From contig DHXX01000003.1 in NCBI GenBank assembly GCA_002413865.1, positions 1 through 26,008 on the forward strand: a stretch of DNA of 26,008 nt, given 5' to 3'. The notes beneath the pieces were generated by a model. It was not told the DNA's origin, did not search any database, and saw only the letters and a list, made by a program, of their open reading frames with translations. This DNA comes from Candidatus Saccharibacteria bacterium UBA5145 (GTDB lineage Bacteria > Patescibacteriota > Saccharimonadia > Saccharimonadales > UBA4665). Both the position numbers and the translations under genes were made by a program. Within the stretch, counting starts at the first letter, position 1, and the number at the start of each line of letters is the position of its first letter. Shown here piece by piece: positions 7,098 through 14,196 of the stretch.

Positions 7098-7787
7098 ATG
7101 CAGGGAATCTTACTCGTTGACAAGCCGGCCGGTTGGACGTCGTTCGACGTCGTTAATTACGTCCGCCGGATCGTCGCTGGCGCTGAAGGCAAGAAGCCCA
7201 AACATTGCAAAGTTGGCCATACCGGCACGCTCGACCCCTTCGCGACCGGGCTGCTCGTCCTGCTGATCGGCAAGGAGTACACCCGCCAGGCCCAGGGCCT
7301 CAGCAAAGTTGATAAAACCTATGAAGTTACTATGAAGCTCGGCGCCACGAGCACGACGGGCGACCCGGAAGGCGAAATCACCGCCGTCGCCGGCCAGACA
7401 CCGACCAAAGCGGCCGTCCTCGGGGTCCTCGACCAGTTTCGGGGGCAGATCGAGCAGGTGCCGCCGGCCTATTCGGCTATTAAGGTCAACGGCCAGCGCG
7501 CCTATAAGCTCGCCCGCGCCGGCCAAACTGTCGTCTTGGAATCGCGCCCGGCTACTATCAACCGACTCGAAATCACAGAGTACGAGTACCCCCTCGTTGA
7601 ATATAGTGCCGATGTCGGCAGCGGTACTTACCTTCGCACGCTCAGCGAAGACATCGCCAAAGCTCTCGGCACCGGCGCCTACACTACGGCTCTGCGTCGG
7701 ACGCGCGTCGGACGGTACAATATCGAGGACGCCTGCCTCGTCGAAGGGCTGGATCCAGAAAAAATCCTCGAACGCTTGTTGGTCTAG
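7098..7787 (+). CDS. truB: tRNA pseudouridine-55 synthase TruB
   Basis: Isomerises U55 in the T-loop of tRNA. The N-terminal MQGILLVDKPAGWTSFDVV and the catalytic motif KVGHTGTLDPFATGLL (nucleophile Asp in TLDP) are canonical. RGQIEQVPPAYSAIKVNGQRAYKLAR and GSGTYLRTLSEDIAKALG are the other family blocks. At 229 residues it is a short TruB that lacks most of the C-terminal PUA region. The start has no Shine-Dalgarno and lies just after a -10-like box. It follows the DHH-like gene, the usual nrnA-truB order. Confidence 0.95.
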   Translation: MQGILLVDKPAGWTSFDVVNYVRRIVAGAEGKKPKHCKVGHTGTLDPFATGLLVLLIGKEYTRQAQGLSKVDKTYEVTMKLGATSTTGDPEGEITAVAGQTPTKAAVLGVLDQFRGQIEQVPPAYSAIKVNGQRAYKLARAGQTVVLESRPATINRLEITEYEYPLVEYSADVGSGTYLRTLSEDIAKALGTGAYTTALRRTRVGRYNIEDACLVEGLDPEKILERLLV

Positions 7788-7825
7788 GCCTATACTTAGA
7801 ATAATGTAACCAGGCAGGAGCCACT

Positions 7826-8068
7826 ATGCAGCCAAACAATCTACAACTTAATTACAAACAGCCCGTCGTGGCCAGCGATGGCAACATCGTCATGATCAAC
7901 GAACAGGGCATCACCAACCTGCTATTCTTCCAGATTAGACAGCAGACCGACCAAGAGACCAGCGCCGACGTCGTGGCCGGCGTGCGCCTAAACAGCTTGA
8001 GCGAGCTCAAACAGCTGCAACAAGTGATTGCCGACACCATCAAACAACACGAATCGCGCGAACCGTAG
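7826..8068 (+). CDS. Small conserved-looking protein of unknown function (80 aa)
   Basis: Begins MQPNNLQLNYKQPVV with a good AGGAG Shine-Dalgarno about eight bases before the ATG. The protein alternates predicted strands (NIVMINEQGITNLLFFQIRQ, ADVVAGVRL) with one amphipathic helix at the C-terminus (SELKQLQQVIADTIKQHE). That strand-strand-helix plan vaguely recalls DUF3467-type small proteins, but I cannot confirm it. No cysteines, signal peptide or membrane segment. It lies 38 bp after truB and may be co-transcribed with it. Confidence 0.65.
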   Translation: MQPNNLQLNYKQPVVASDGNIVMINEQGITNLLFFQIRQQTDQETSADVVAGVRLNSLSELKQLQQVIADTIKQHESREP

Positions 8069-8091
8069 TTACCTAGTGAGCTCTTACATAT

Positions 8092-8120
8092 TTGACAAAA
8101 AAGTTTATCCCAGTCATAAT
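8092..8120 (+). promoter_or_regulatory. Promoter upstream of the 62-74-residue gene
   Basis: TTGACA and CATAAT with a 17-bp spacer; an overlapping TATAAT at 8120-8125 may shift the start. Transcription would begin around 8127. Confidence 0.7.
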
Positions 8121-8177
8121 ATAATATTCGCTGAGTGTTAAATGGCGAATTGTCAAAATAGTAGAAAGAGAACATTT

Positions 8178-8366
8178 ATGCTTAAAAGAACACCTGGCCA
8201 CAACTCCCTATCGGAACAGCTAGCACAAGAAGCAGCTAACAATCGACAAGCAGCGGGAGCTCCACCGCTAACCGCCGAACAACTGCAAATAGAACAACTA
8301 GCGCGCGAAGAGCGAATAATTAACGCGCTGGCCGATTTAGCCCTGATTACCAAGAGCGGTTCTTAG
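8178..8366 (+). CDS. Small helical protein of unknown function (62 aa)
   Basis: MLKRTPGHNSLSEQLAQEA followed by a Gln/Ala/Glu-rich helical stretch (AEQLQIEQLAREERIINALADLAL). An in-frame ATG at 8142 would add twelve residues (MANCQNSRKRTF). I prefer 8178 because a GA-rich element (AGAAAGAGAA) precedes it and the added residues look less protein-like, but neither start has a strong Shine-Dalgarno. Its own TTGACA/CATAAT promoter and a perfect terminator 36 bp after the stop make it a self-contained transcript. No family recognised. Confidence 0.6.
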   Translation: MLKRTPGHNSLSEQLAQEAANNRQAAGAPPLTAEQLQIEQLAREERIINALADLALITKSGS

Positions 8367-8401
8367 GTCTATAAACTCTGTCAATCCTAGCTAAGTGCAC
8401 G

Positions 8402-8432
8402 AAAAGACGCCTCACAGTAGGCGTCTTTTTTT
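8402..8432 (+). terminator. Intrinsic terminator
   Basis: Stem GACGCCT/AGGCGTC with a six-base loop (CACAGT), extended by A-T pairs and followed by seven T residues. It closes the transcript of the preceding small gene. Confidence 0.95.
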
Positions 8433-8474
8433 CGACAAGGAACTTAGACATGGGGGCTTTTGGGACCCCACTGC

Positions 8475-8492
8475 GTCAACTGAATGGTTGAC
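8475..8492. promoter_or_regulatory. Operator-like inverted repeat over the -35 of the HAD gene
   Basis: GTCAAC (8475-8480) and GTTGAC (8487-8492) form a perfect six-base inverted repeat with a six-base centre. Its right arm overlaps the -35 box, the expected position for a repressor site. Short enough to arise by chance. Confidence 0.35.
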
Positions 8493-8516
8493 ATTACGGC
8501 AATTTAGTGCTAACAT
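8488..8516 (+). promoter_or_regulatory. Strong promoter of the HAD-family gene
   Basis: Perfect -35 TTGACA, 17-bp spacer, -10 TAACAT. The ATG at 8526 is only nine bases beyond the -10, so the mRNA should be leaderless or nearly so. Confidence 0.85.
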
Positions 8517-8525
8517 ATACTTATA

Positions 8526-9884
8526 ATGAAAGAAACAAATACTGCTCCAATAGAATCAGGCGTGTCACCTGATGCTTACCCTCAAGGAGATCCTTATACC
8601 GAACGAGAGCAGTGGCTCAATGAGCGATACGGCGACAATGCTGAAAAATTCGTCCAAGCACCGACAACCGTAAATGTTGAAGGCGTTGGAGAAGTGCAGG
8701 GGTGGACGAATCCAGGTCCGGACGCTACGACTTGGGAGTTACTAGCTGGCGTCGATGTGCTCGGGCCGGATTATGAGAGTTACGATTACTTTTCAGAGCG
8801 CATAGTCCTCGACTGGGACGATACCTGCAAAGACACTGGCAAATACTGGGTTCAAGCGCACCAGGAAGTTTTACGAGGCTTTGGTTTTAACGAGGAAGAA
8901 ACGAGCGACGAAAATATACTGCGCTTGTTCGGGAATATCCACGTCGGCAACACCCTAGGCCTGGACCGGTTTACAAAAGACGGCAAGCAATATAACGACG
9001 AGGAAGTATGGGGTGATATAAAAGGTCGGGCGCGCGAGCTCTTAACGGAAAATCCGATGGATCCGTTGCTCGTAATGGCACTGAAACAGTTAAGTCCAGC
9101 TAACAAGAACGATCCTCGCACACCTCATGTTGCCGTCTGGTCAAGCTCGCCACGCGAGCTTCTAGAAGATGCAATCAGCCTGAACGGTCTGGAGGATGTT
9201 TTCGATGTAATTGTATCGGTGGATGACGTTGAAAAGCATAAGCCAGACCCAGAAGGCCTATATAAAGCGGTCTACGCTATGGACGTAGCCCGGGGCTACT
9301 TGCAGCCAGGTGAAGACTATTCGGATGCGAAGCCGCGCCGAATGAATGGTGTCTGGATGATCGGTGATTCACCGAACGACATAAAGGGTGGCAAAGCCTC
9401 AGGGGCAAGTACTTTATGGCTGGAGCATGCGTTGCAAGCCCATAGTGCCCTCGAGAAAAGGCAAAAAATTATGGAGGATGCAGTAGCAACCTTGGGTAAT
9501 CAAGCTGTGCAGGCAACAACCCGCCTACTTCAACCCACTAGTGCGATTCGTACCTTTAATGCCGAAAAAGCCGGACTAGACGCTGACGTATCGGTGGAAC
9601 TAGCGTCGCAAGAAAGCATCAGCAACTTGCCCACCGACAATAGCATCTTTGCAAGATTCCTTATGAACGGAAGTACGCGCTTTGATCTCTATCGTTCAGA
9701 AAAGGTACATGACGCTTTAGTGGTTCAAGGGTTTGGTGATAAGCAGACTAGACTCAAGGGTGTCTTTGCCAACTCAGGAGAACCTATCTTTGGGCCTCAT
9801 GGGAATCATAACGAGGACCGCACCCCCGCAGAGATTTTTCGCCGTATTGGCGAAGATATAGATGAGAATACCTGGGGGTATTGA
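8526..9884 (+). CDS. HAD-superfamily hydrolase with long flanking extensions
   Basis: A haloacid dehalogenase-fold phosphatase core lies at about residues 90-310. Motif I is LDWDDTC (nucleophile Asp96, acid/base Asp98), motif II is VWSSSP, motif III is the Lys in KHKPDPEGLYKAV, and motif IV is IGDSPNDIKGG (Asp281). The KPDPE pattern is typical of the phosphoglucomutase/phosphoglycolate phosphatase subfamily with a helical cap between motifs I and II. About 90 residues before and 140 after the core match nothing I recognise, making it twice the size of a simple HAD enzyme (452 versus about 220). The substrate cannot be told. The gene stands alone with a leaderless-type promoter, and its codons look less biased than those of the ribosomal genes nearby. 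Confidence 0.8.
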   Translation: MKETNTAPIESGVSPDAYPQGDPYTEREQWLNERYGDNAEKFVQAPTTVNVEGVGEVQGWTNPGPDATTWELLAGVDVLGPDYESYDYFSERIVLDWDDTCKDTGKYWVQAHQEVLRGFGFNEEETSDENILRLFGNIHVGNTLGLDRFTKDGKQYNDEEVWGDIKGRARELLTENPMDPLLVMALKQLSPANKNDPRTPHVAVWSSSPRELLEDAISLNGLEDVFDVIVSVDDVEKHKPDPEGLYKAVYAMDVARGYLQPGEDYSDAKPRRMNGVWMIGDSPNDIKGGKASGASTLWLEHALQAHSALEKRQKIMEDAVATLGNQAVQATTRLLQPTSAIRTFNAEKAGLDADVSVELASQESISNLPTDNSIFARFLMNGSTRFDLYRSEKVHDALVVQGFGDKQTRLKGVFANSGEPIFGPHGNHNEDRTPAEIFRRIGEDIDENTWGY

Positions 9885-9896
9885 TCAATACCCCCA
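9873..9896. terminator. Perfect 24-bp palindrome spanning the HAD gene stop codon
   Basis: Two 12-base arms meet with no spacer. The left arm contains the last codons and the TGA stop (9882-9884). As RNA it gives a GC-capped stem but lacks a downstream T run, so it may act as an mRNA 3'-end stabiliser, a weak terminator or a dyad for protein binding. Confidence 0.6.
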
Positions 9897-9915
9897 TCGT
9901 TCCATTACCTAGACA

Positions 9916-9944
9916 TTGACAAATATTTGAAAAACATGTAAAAT
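9916..9944 (+). promoter_or_regulatory. Strong promoter that decides the start of the next gene
   Basis: Perfect TTGACA, 17-bp spacer, TAAAAT. The standard +1, seven bases past the -10, is 9951, which is the A of an ATG. The ATG at 9945 lies upstream of that +1 and should not be in the transcript. Confidence 0.85.
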
Positions 9945-9950
9945 ATGACA

Positions 9951-10670
9951 ATGCAAAAAGAATCTCTGCCTTTTGGGACCGGTAGCTTTGTACATGCCCT
10001 CAATGACCCGGCTTTTGAGGCTCTGCCAGTTCGTGAACAGGCCCGAATCGTCGGTTGGGCCGACGGTTGCCCAGTTGTCAGTGAGCTGACTGACCCTGCC
10101 AACCCTGATCCGCAGCGCGGCCCAGAAGCAATGCTCGGCCGCTATGGCGAAGTTAATATGTGGTTTGGTTTTATCACTCGCTCGGTTCAAGCGGTTAACC
10201 CAGACCTATCAGACCAGCTGATGGCACCAGTCACTAGATTAATCAGTGAGCCAGCTGGAAGCTATGAGCTTGAATCCGTCCCAGAGTCTTATCTTGCAGA
10301 GATGTCTCCGATGGGCACTCTGCCTGGCTACGCCTTACCACGATTGCTCGTAAAGCAATTAGGGCAGGGCAGTGTATCTGATACGCAAGCCCGTTTGTGT
10401 CGCGGGCTGGAAGCCTTAGACCAGGCTGCCAGCGAAGCTCGGACACCGGCTGAGCTGCTGGCTTTATTCGCGGCTGGGCTATTGGCTAAGCAGGATCTTT
10501 CCCTGGAAGCAATCTTAAGCAGCTCATTATCAAGTGGCTGGTTCGACGAACACAACGCGACAACTATGTTAACAGCGGTCAAAACAGCTTTCGCCGTCAA
10601 AGCTCCCGAGCTCTGGGCTATCTATGTCGACCTGCCGGCGGCTGCAAAAGCCGAACTGAAGCTCGCATAG
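9951..10670 (+). CDS. Unrecognised 239-residue protein, leaderless
   Basis: I do not recognise a family. The protein is predicted mostly helical, with no membrane segment or signal peptide. Its N-terminal half has Pro/Gly-rich turns (MQKESLPFGTGSFVHALNDP, VREQARIVGWADGCPVV). The C-terminal half is Ala/Leu-rich (LEALDQAASEARTPAELLALFAAGLL, NATTMLTAVKTAFAVKAPELW) and ends DLPAAAKAELKLA. The start at 9951 rather than 9945 is chosen because the promoter's +1 coincides with it. It lies between a HAD-family gene and rpsO, each with its own promoter, so context gives no functional hint beyond possible pairing with the HAD gene. Confidence 0.75.
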   Translation: MQKESLPFGTGSFVHALNDPAFEALPVREQARIVGWADGCPVVSELTDPANPDPQRGPEAMLGRYGEVNMWFGFITRSVQAVNPDLSDQLMAPVTRLISEPAGSYELESVPESYLAEMSPMGTLPGYALPRLLVKQLGQGSVSDTQARLCRGLEALDQAASEARTPAELLALFAAGLLAKQDLSLEAILSSSLSSGWFDEHNATTMLTAVKTAFAVKAPELWAIYVDLPAAAKAELKLA

Positions 10671-10724
10671 TTGTTCAATCCATCGTGTCCGCCAAGCCTC
10701 GGCAAATGTTGAATACGTTTGTGA

Positions 10725-10736
10725 CCTTGCGCAAGG
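10725..10736. promoter_or_regulatory. 12-bp palindrome over the rpsO -35
   Basis: CCTTGCGCAAGG is a perfect palindrome that contains the -35 hexamer TTGCGC. It could be an operator or coincidence. Confidence 0.35.
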
Positions 10737-10755
10737 GGTGACGATCTGGTAAAAT
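10727..10755 (+). promoter_or_regulatory. rpsO promoter with extended -10
   Basis: TTGCGC, 17-bp spacer, then TGGTAAAAT (extended -10). The rpsO ATG lies nine bases downstream, so the leader is 0-3 bases, an unusual arrangement for a ribosomal protein gene. Confidence 0.75.
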
Positions 10756-10764
10756 ACAGGATAT

Positions 10765-11031
10765 ATGATTACAGGTGAAAAGAAACTAGTTATTATCAAA
10801 GACGTCCAAACCCACGCCAAAGACACCGGTGGATCGAGTGTCCAAGTTGGAGTCCTGACGGCCCGTATTAAAGAACTGACTGAGCACCTCAAGGTGAACA
10901 AGCACGACTTTATGGCCCGCCGCGGTCTCCTGCAAATGGTCGGTAAGCGCCGCCGTTTGCTGCGTTACATCGCCGCTCGCAACAGTCAGGGCTACTTAGA
11001 CTTGATCGCTAAGCTCGGCATTCGCCGCTAA
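10765..11031 (+). CDS. rpsO: 30S ribosomal protein S15
   Basis: Primary-binding protein of the 16S central domain. DTGGSSVQVGVLTARI and KHDFMARRGLLQMVGKRRRLLRYI are the canonical signatures; 88 residues is the normal length. The start ATG is almost at the promoter's predicted +1, with no Shine-Dalgarno, so initiation is probably leaderless. It is followed by pnp, as in many bacteria, but separated by a 184-bp structured spacer rather than a few bases. Confidence 0.97.
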   Translation: MITGEKKLVIIKDVQTHAKDTGGSSVQVGVLTARIKELTEHLKVNKHDFMARRGLLQMVGKRRRLLRYIAARNSQGYLDLIAKLGIRR

Positions 11032-11045
11032 ATTGCATAGACATC

Positions 11046-11173
11046 GGTTCCTCGAAGTTCGAGGGACCAAGCTTGTGCACATTAACGTCTCGGGTAACAC
11101 GCTTTGGCAATGCAACAGATATATCGCGCCCTTTTAAGCACAAGGCTAGCGCTATATTTGAACATTGCCCGAG
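11046..11173 (+). promoter_or_regulatory. Structured spacer/leader between rpsO and pnp
   Basis: No ORF fits here. A compact hairpin at 11046-11068 (GGTTCCTCGAA with its near complement) is followed by three long-range complementary pairs that cannot all form together: AGCTTGTGC (11070-11078) with 11138-11147, CTCGGGTAA (11089-11097) with TTGCCCGAG (11165-11173), and GGCAATG (11106-11112) with CATTGCC (11163-11169). In E. coli the rpsO-pnp spacer holds an RNase III-cleaved hairpin used for pnp autoregulation; a similar role here is inference. Confidence 0.45.
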
Positions 11174-11215
11174 GGTGAACAATACGCCTGAGTAGAAAGA
11201 CAGAGGACTTAAATT

Positions 11216-13348
11216 TTGGGTCAAACCATTAATCCTACCGGTAAAGATATTATTTTAGTCGAGACCGACTTTTGCGGCCGTAAACTTAGTTTAGAAGTTG
11301 GTCGGGTCGGTTTCCGCACCAGCGCCAGCGTCATCGTCCGCTACGGCGACACGGTCGTGCTCGGCACGGCGATGATTAGCCCCAGAACCATCAGCGGCAT
11401 GGACTACTTCCCGCTAAGTATTGACTACGAAGAAAAAATGTACGCTTCCGGCAAGATCAGCGGCAGCCGCTATATCAAGCGCGAAGGCCGCCCGAGCGAC
11501 GATGCCATCCTGATCGGTCGTTTGATCGATCGGCCAATTCGTCCACTGTGGCCCAAAGGCTACCGCCAAGAAGTCCAGGGTGTAGCGACCGTGCTCAGCA
11601 TGGACCCCAGCTTCCGCCCCGACATGGTCGCCATGATCGCCATGAGTGCCGCCTTCATGCTGACCGGCGCGCCGTTTGACGGCCCGGTCGCGGGCTTGCG
11701 GATTGGCTTAGTCGACGGTAAGTTTACCGCTTTTGCGACGCCCGAACAGCTCAGCGATGGTGACCTCGACCTCGTCGTCGCCGCTACCAAAGACGGTATT
11801 ATGATGGTCGAAGCCGGTGCCAGCGAAGTCTCGGAAGACCAGATCGCCGAAGCCCTGGAGTTTGCCTTTGCCGCCATCCAACCGGCCATCGTCCTGCAGC
11901 AGCAATTAGCCGCTAAAGTCGGCGTTACCAAGCAGGCGTTCGTGCTCAGCGCGCCCGATCCAGCCGTTCAAACCACCGTCGATACCTGGCTCGAAGGTAA
12001 GCTCGGTGAGGATTTGCGCAAGCCTTACCCCGAGCGCAACGTCATGATCCAAACCCTGCGTGACGATATGCGCGCCGCCTTTGCCGAAAAACTAGGCGAC
12101 GACTTTGAGGCGCTCAAGAGTGATTACGACGAAGCTTTCCAGCTGGCCGTTCACAAAGACGTCCGTCAAGGCATTATCGACGATAACGTCCGGCCCGACG
12201 GTCGCGGCTTTACCGAAGTCCGTGAACTCAGTTCCGAAGTTGATTTGCTGCCTCGGGCGCATGGTTCGAGCCTCTTCACGCGCGGTCTTACCCAAGCTTT
12301 GAACATCATTACGCTCGCCCCGCTCAGTTTCGTCCAACTGGTCGACACGATGGAGCGCGAAGGCGAACGGCGCTACCTGCATCACTACAACGCGCCCGGC
12401 TACACCGTCGGTGAGGTTCGCCGCTTAGGCAGCCCGGGACGCCGCGAAATCGGTCACGGCTACTTGGCGGAACGCGCCCTGGCAGCTGTTTTGCCGGCCG
12501 AAGCCGACTTTCCGTACACCATCCGTTCGGTCACCGAGATTATGTCCCAAAACGGTTCGACCAGTATGGCGGCCACCTGTTCGAGTTCGCTGGCCCTGAT
12601 GGCGGCCGGAGTGCCGATCAAGCGCCCCGTGAGCGGTATCGCGATGGGCCTAATGATCGCCGGTGACAAGTCGTATATTTTGACCGATATCGCCGACGCC
12701 GAAGACTTTGCTGGCGACATGGACTTTAAGGTGACCGGTACCACCAACGGTATTACCGCTCTCCAAATGGATATGAAAGTCCACGGTTTGCCTGTTGCCA
12801 TCCTCAAGGAAACGCTGGTGCAGGGCCGCGCCGGTCGGGCCCACATCCTGGAGCACATGATGACGACCATCGCCGAGCCGCGTGCCGACATGAGCCCCTA
12901 CGCGCCCCGCGTCGAGACGATTCAGATCAACCCCGACAAGATTCGTGAAGTCATCGGTAAGGGCGGGGAAGTCATCCAAAAAATCACGGCCGAAACCGGT
13001 ACGACGATTGACATCAAAGACGATGGGATGATCATGATTGCCAGCCCCAACGGCGACAGTATCGAAGCCGCCAAGCAGTGGATTCGGATGATTACCGAAG
13101 ACCCGGAGGTTGGCGCCATTTACAAAGATCGCCCCGTCGTCAGCGTCCTCGACTTCGGTGCCTTCGTGCAGATCATGCCCGGCAAGGACGGCCTCGTCCA
13201 CGTCAGTGAAATCAGCGAAGAACGCGTCGAAAAAACCAGCGATGTCCTCAAAGAGGGCGACAAAGTCACCGTCAAACTGATCGCGATCGACGAACGCGGC
13301 CGCCTGCAGCTTTCCATGAAAGCCGCTGCCCGCGAGCTGAACAAATAA
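11216..13348 (+). CDS. pnp: Polyribonucleotide nucleotidyltransferase (PNPase)
   Basis: Phosphorolytic 3'-5' exoribonuclease and a core enzyme of RNA turnover. It has the whole family architecture: two RNase PH-like domains (first about 1-215, second about 310-545, with RREIGHGYLAERAL and GSTSMAATCSSSLALMAAGV), a KH domain (about 570-630, IREVIGKGGEVIQKI) and an S1 domain (about 632-705, VLDFGAFVQIMPGKDGLVHVSEI). The 710 residues are typical. The start is a TTG: an in-frame TAA lies six bases upstream, a Shine-Dalgarno-like AGAGGA precedes it at proper spacing, and no ATG is available before the conserved N-terminal region. It is the second gene of the RNA-processing cluster. Confidence 0.97.
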   Translation: MGQTINPTGKDIILVETDFCGRKLSLEVGRVGFRTSASVIVRYGDTVVLGTAMISPRTISGMDYFPLSIDYEEKMYASGKISGSRYIKREGRPSDDAILIGRLIDRPIRPLWPKGYRQEVQGVATVLSMDPSFRPDMVAMIAMSAAFMLTGAPFDGPVAGLRIGLVDGKFTAFATPEQLSDGDLDLVVAATKDGIMMVEAGASEVSEDQIAEALEFAFAAIQPAIVLQQQLAAKVGVTKQAFVLSAPDPAVQTTVDTWLEGKLGEDLRKPYPERNVMIQTLRDDMRAAFAEKLGDDFEALKSDYDEAFQLAVHKDVRQGIIDDNVRPDGRGFTEVRELSSEVDLLPRAHGSSLFTRGLTQALNIITLAPLSFVQLVDTMEREGERRYLHHYNAPGYTVGEVRRLGSPGRREIGHGYLAERALAAVLPAEADFPYTIRSVTEIMSQNGSTSMAATCSSSLALMAAGVPIKRPVSGIAMGLMIAGDKSYILTDIADAEDFAGDMDFKVTGTTNGITALQMDMKVHGLPVAILKETLVQGRAGRAHILEHMMTTIAEPRADMSPYAPRVETIQINPDKIREVIGKGGEVIQKITAETGTTIDIKDDGMIMIASPNGDSIEAAKQWIRMITEDPEVGAIYKDRPVVSVLDFGAFVQIMPGKDGLVHVSEISEERVEKTSDVLKEGDKVTVKLIAIDERGRLQLSMKAAARELNK

Positions 13349-13359
13349 GTAGACCCCCT

Positions 13360-13569
13360 ATGATGAAGCAACTCGACAGATGGCACCAGACAAAGATTGG
13401 TCTGTTAGTCTTTGCCGCTGTCGAGTTGGCCGTCGCCTACGGCTTCGGTTCGTTGGCCGTCGACCGTGGCAACTTCCTGTGGTATTTACTGGCGCTCTTG
13501 TTCCTGTTTGGTTGTATCCAAAATAGCGCTAAATTAATCGGGGGCGTTGTCCATGGCCACAGCAAATAA
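13360..13569 (+). CDS. Small two-helix membrane protein of unknown function
   Basis: 69 residues. Two hydrophobic segments, about 13-34 (IGLLVFAAVELAVAYGFGSLA) and 39-60 (LWYLLALLFLFGCIQNSAKL), are joined by a short polar turn (VDRGN); both ends are polar and positively charged. The start ATG (or the adjacent ATG at 13363) is 11 bp after pnp with no Shine-Dalgarno, which suggests translational coupling. The 3' end overlaps the UDG start by 17 bp. No family recognised. Its place between PNPase and RNase J invites the idea of a membrane tether for RNA-decay enzymes, but nothing in the sequence proves that. Confidence 0.75.
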   Translation: MMKQLDRWHQTKIGLLVFAAVELAVAYGFGSLAVDRGNFLWYLLALLFLFGCIQNSAKLIGGVVHGHSK

Positions 13570-14152
13570 GCAGCAACAGCTCGACGCGATTAAGCAACAG
13601 ATCATTGATAACAAGATAGCACCAGCACTAGCGGCGACGGCAACACAGTTGGTGTTCGGCGACGGTAACGTCGATGCCGACATCGTCTTCATCGGCGAAG
13701 CCCCCGGCAAAAACGAAGATTTACAGGGCTTGCCGTTCGTCGGCGCGGCCGGGAAGTTCTTAAACGAAATGCTGCAAACGATTGACCTCGAGCGCAAAGA
13801 CATCTACATTACTAATATCGTTAAATACCGTCCACCCGACAATCGCGATCCATTGCCCGCCGAAAAGAAAGCCTTTTTACCCTATTTGCAAAGCCAGCTA
13901 GAAGTGATTCAGCCCAAAGTCGTTGTGACCCTCGGGCGTCACAGCCTGAATTGCTTCTTGCCGGATCTGCAAATCAGCAAAGTCCACGGCGAACCCAAGC
14001 GCGTTCGGTTGAGCCTCAAAGATGAGGCCGACGTGCTGGAGGTAGTAATACTACCGTTATATCACCCAGCGGCAGCGCTGTATAACCCAGGCCAACGCCA
14101 AACATTGTTCGCCGACTTTGCGTTGATCCCAACCATTTTGAATAAAATCTAA
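13553..14152 (+). CDS. Family 4-type uracil-DNA glycosylase lacking the iron-sulfur cysteines
   Basis: Excises uracil from DNA. Motif 1 is GEAPGKNEDLQGLPFVGAAG (from residue 49) and the distal motif is LPLYHPAAALYNP, both typical of the family 4 (UDGa)/SPO1-polymerase-like group, and NIVKYRPPDNRDP is the intervening signature. Family 4 enzymes bind a [4Fe-4S] cluster through four Cys. Here the N-terminal CxxC region reads DNKIAPAL, the KCRPP Cys is Tyr (KYRPP), and the later Cys is replaced in EKKAFLPYL. The only Cys, in NCFLPDL, is not one of these. The start ATG at 13553 overlaps the upstream gene and has a G-rich Shine-Dalgarno-like stretch. The catalytic core looks intact, so activity without a cluster is my inference. 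Confidence 0.88.
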   Translation: MATANKQQQLDAIKQQIIDNKIAPALAATATQLVFGDGNVDADIVFIGEAPGKNEDLQGLPFVGAAGKFLNEMLQTIDLERKDIYITNIVKYRPPDNRDPLPAEKKAFLPYLQSQLEVIQPKVVVTLGRHSLNCFLPDLQISKVHGEPKRVRLSLKDEADVLEVVILPLYHPAAALYNPGQRQTLFADFALIPTILNKI

Positions 14153-14196
14153 GAAATTAATAAGAAAATAGACAAGCGTCTATTACAGGAGAAAAT

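Noticed and set aside
9945..9950. Earlier ATG of the 239-residue protein
   Set aside because: It directly follows the -10 box and lies before the predicted +1 at 9951.
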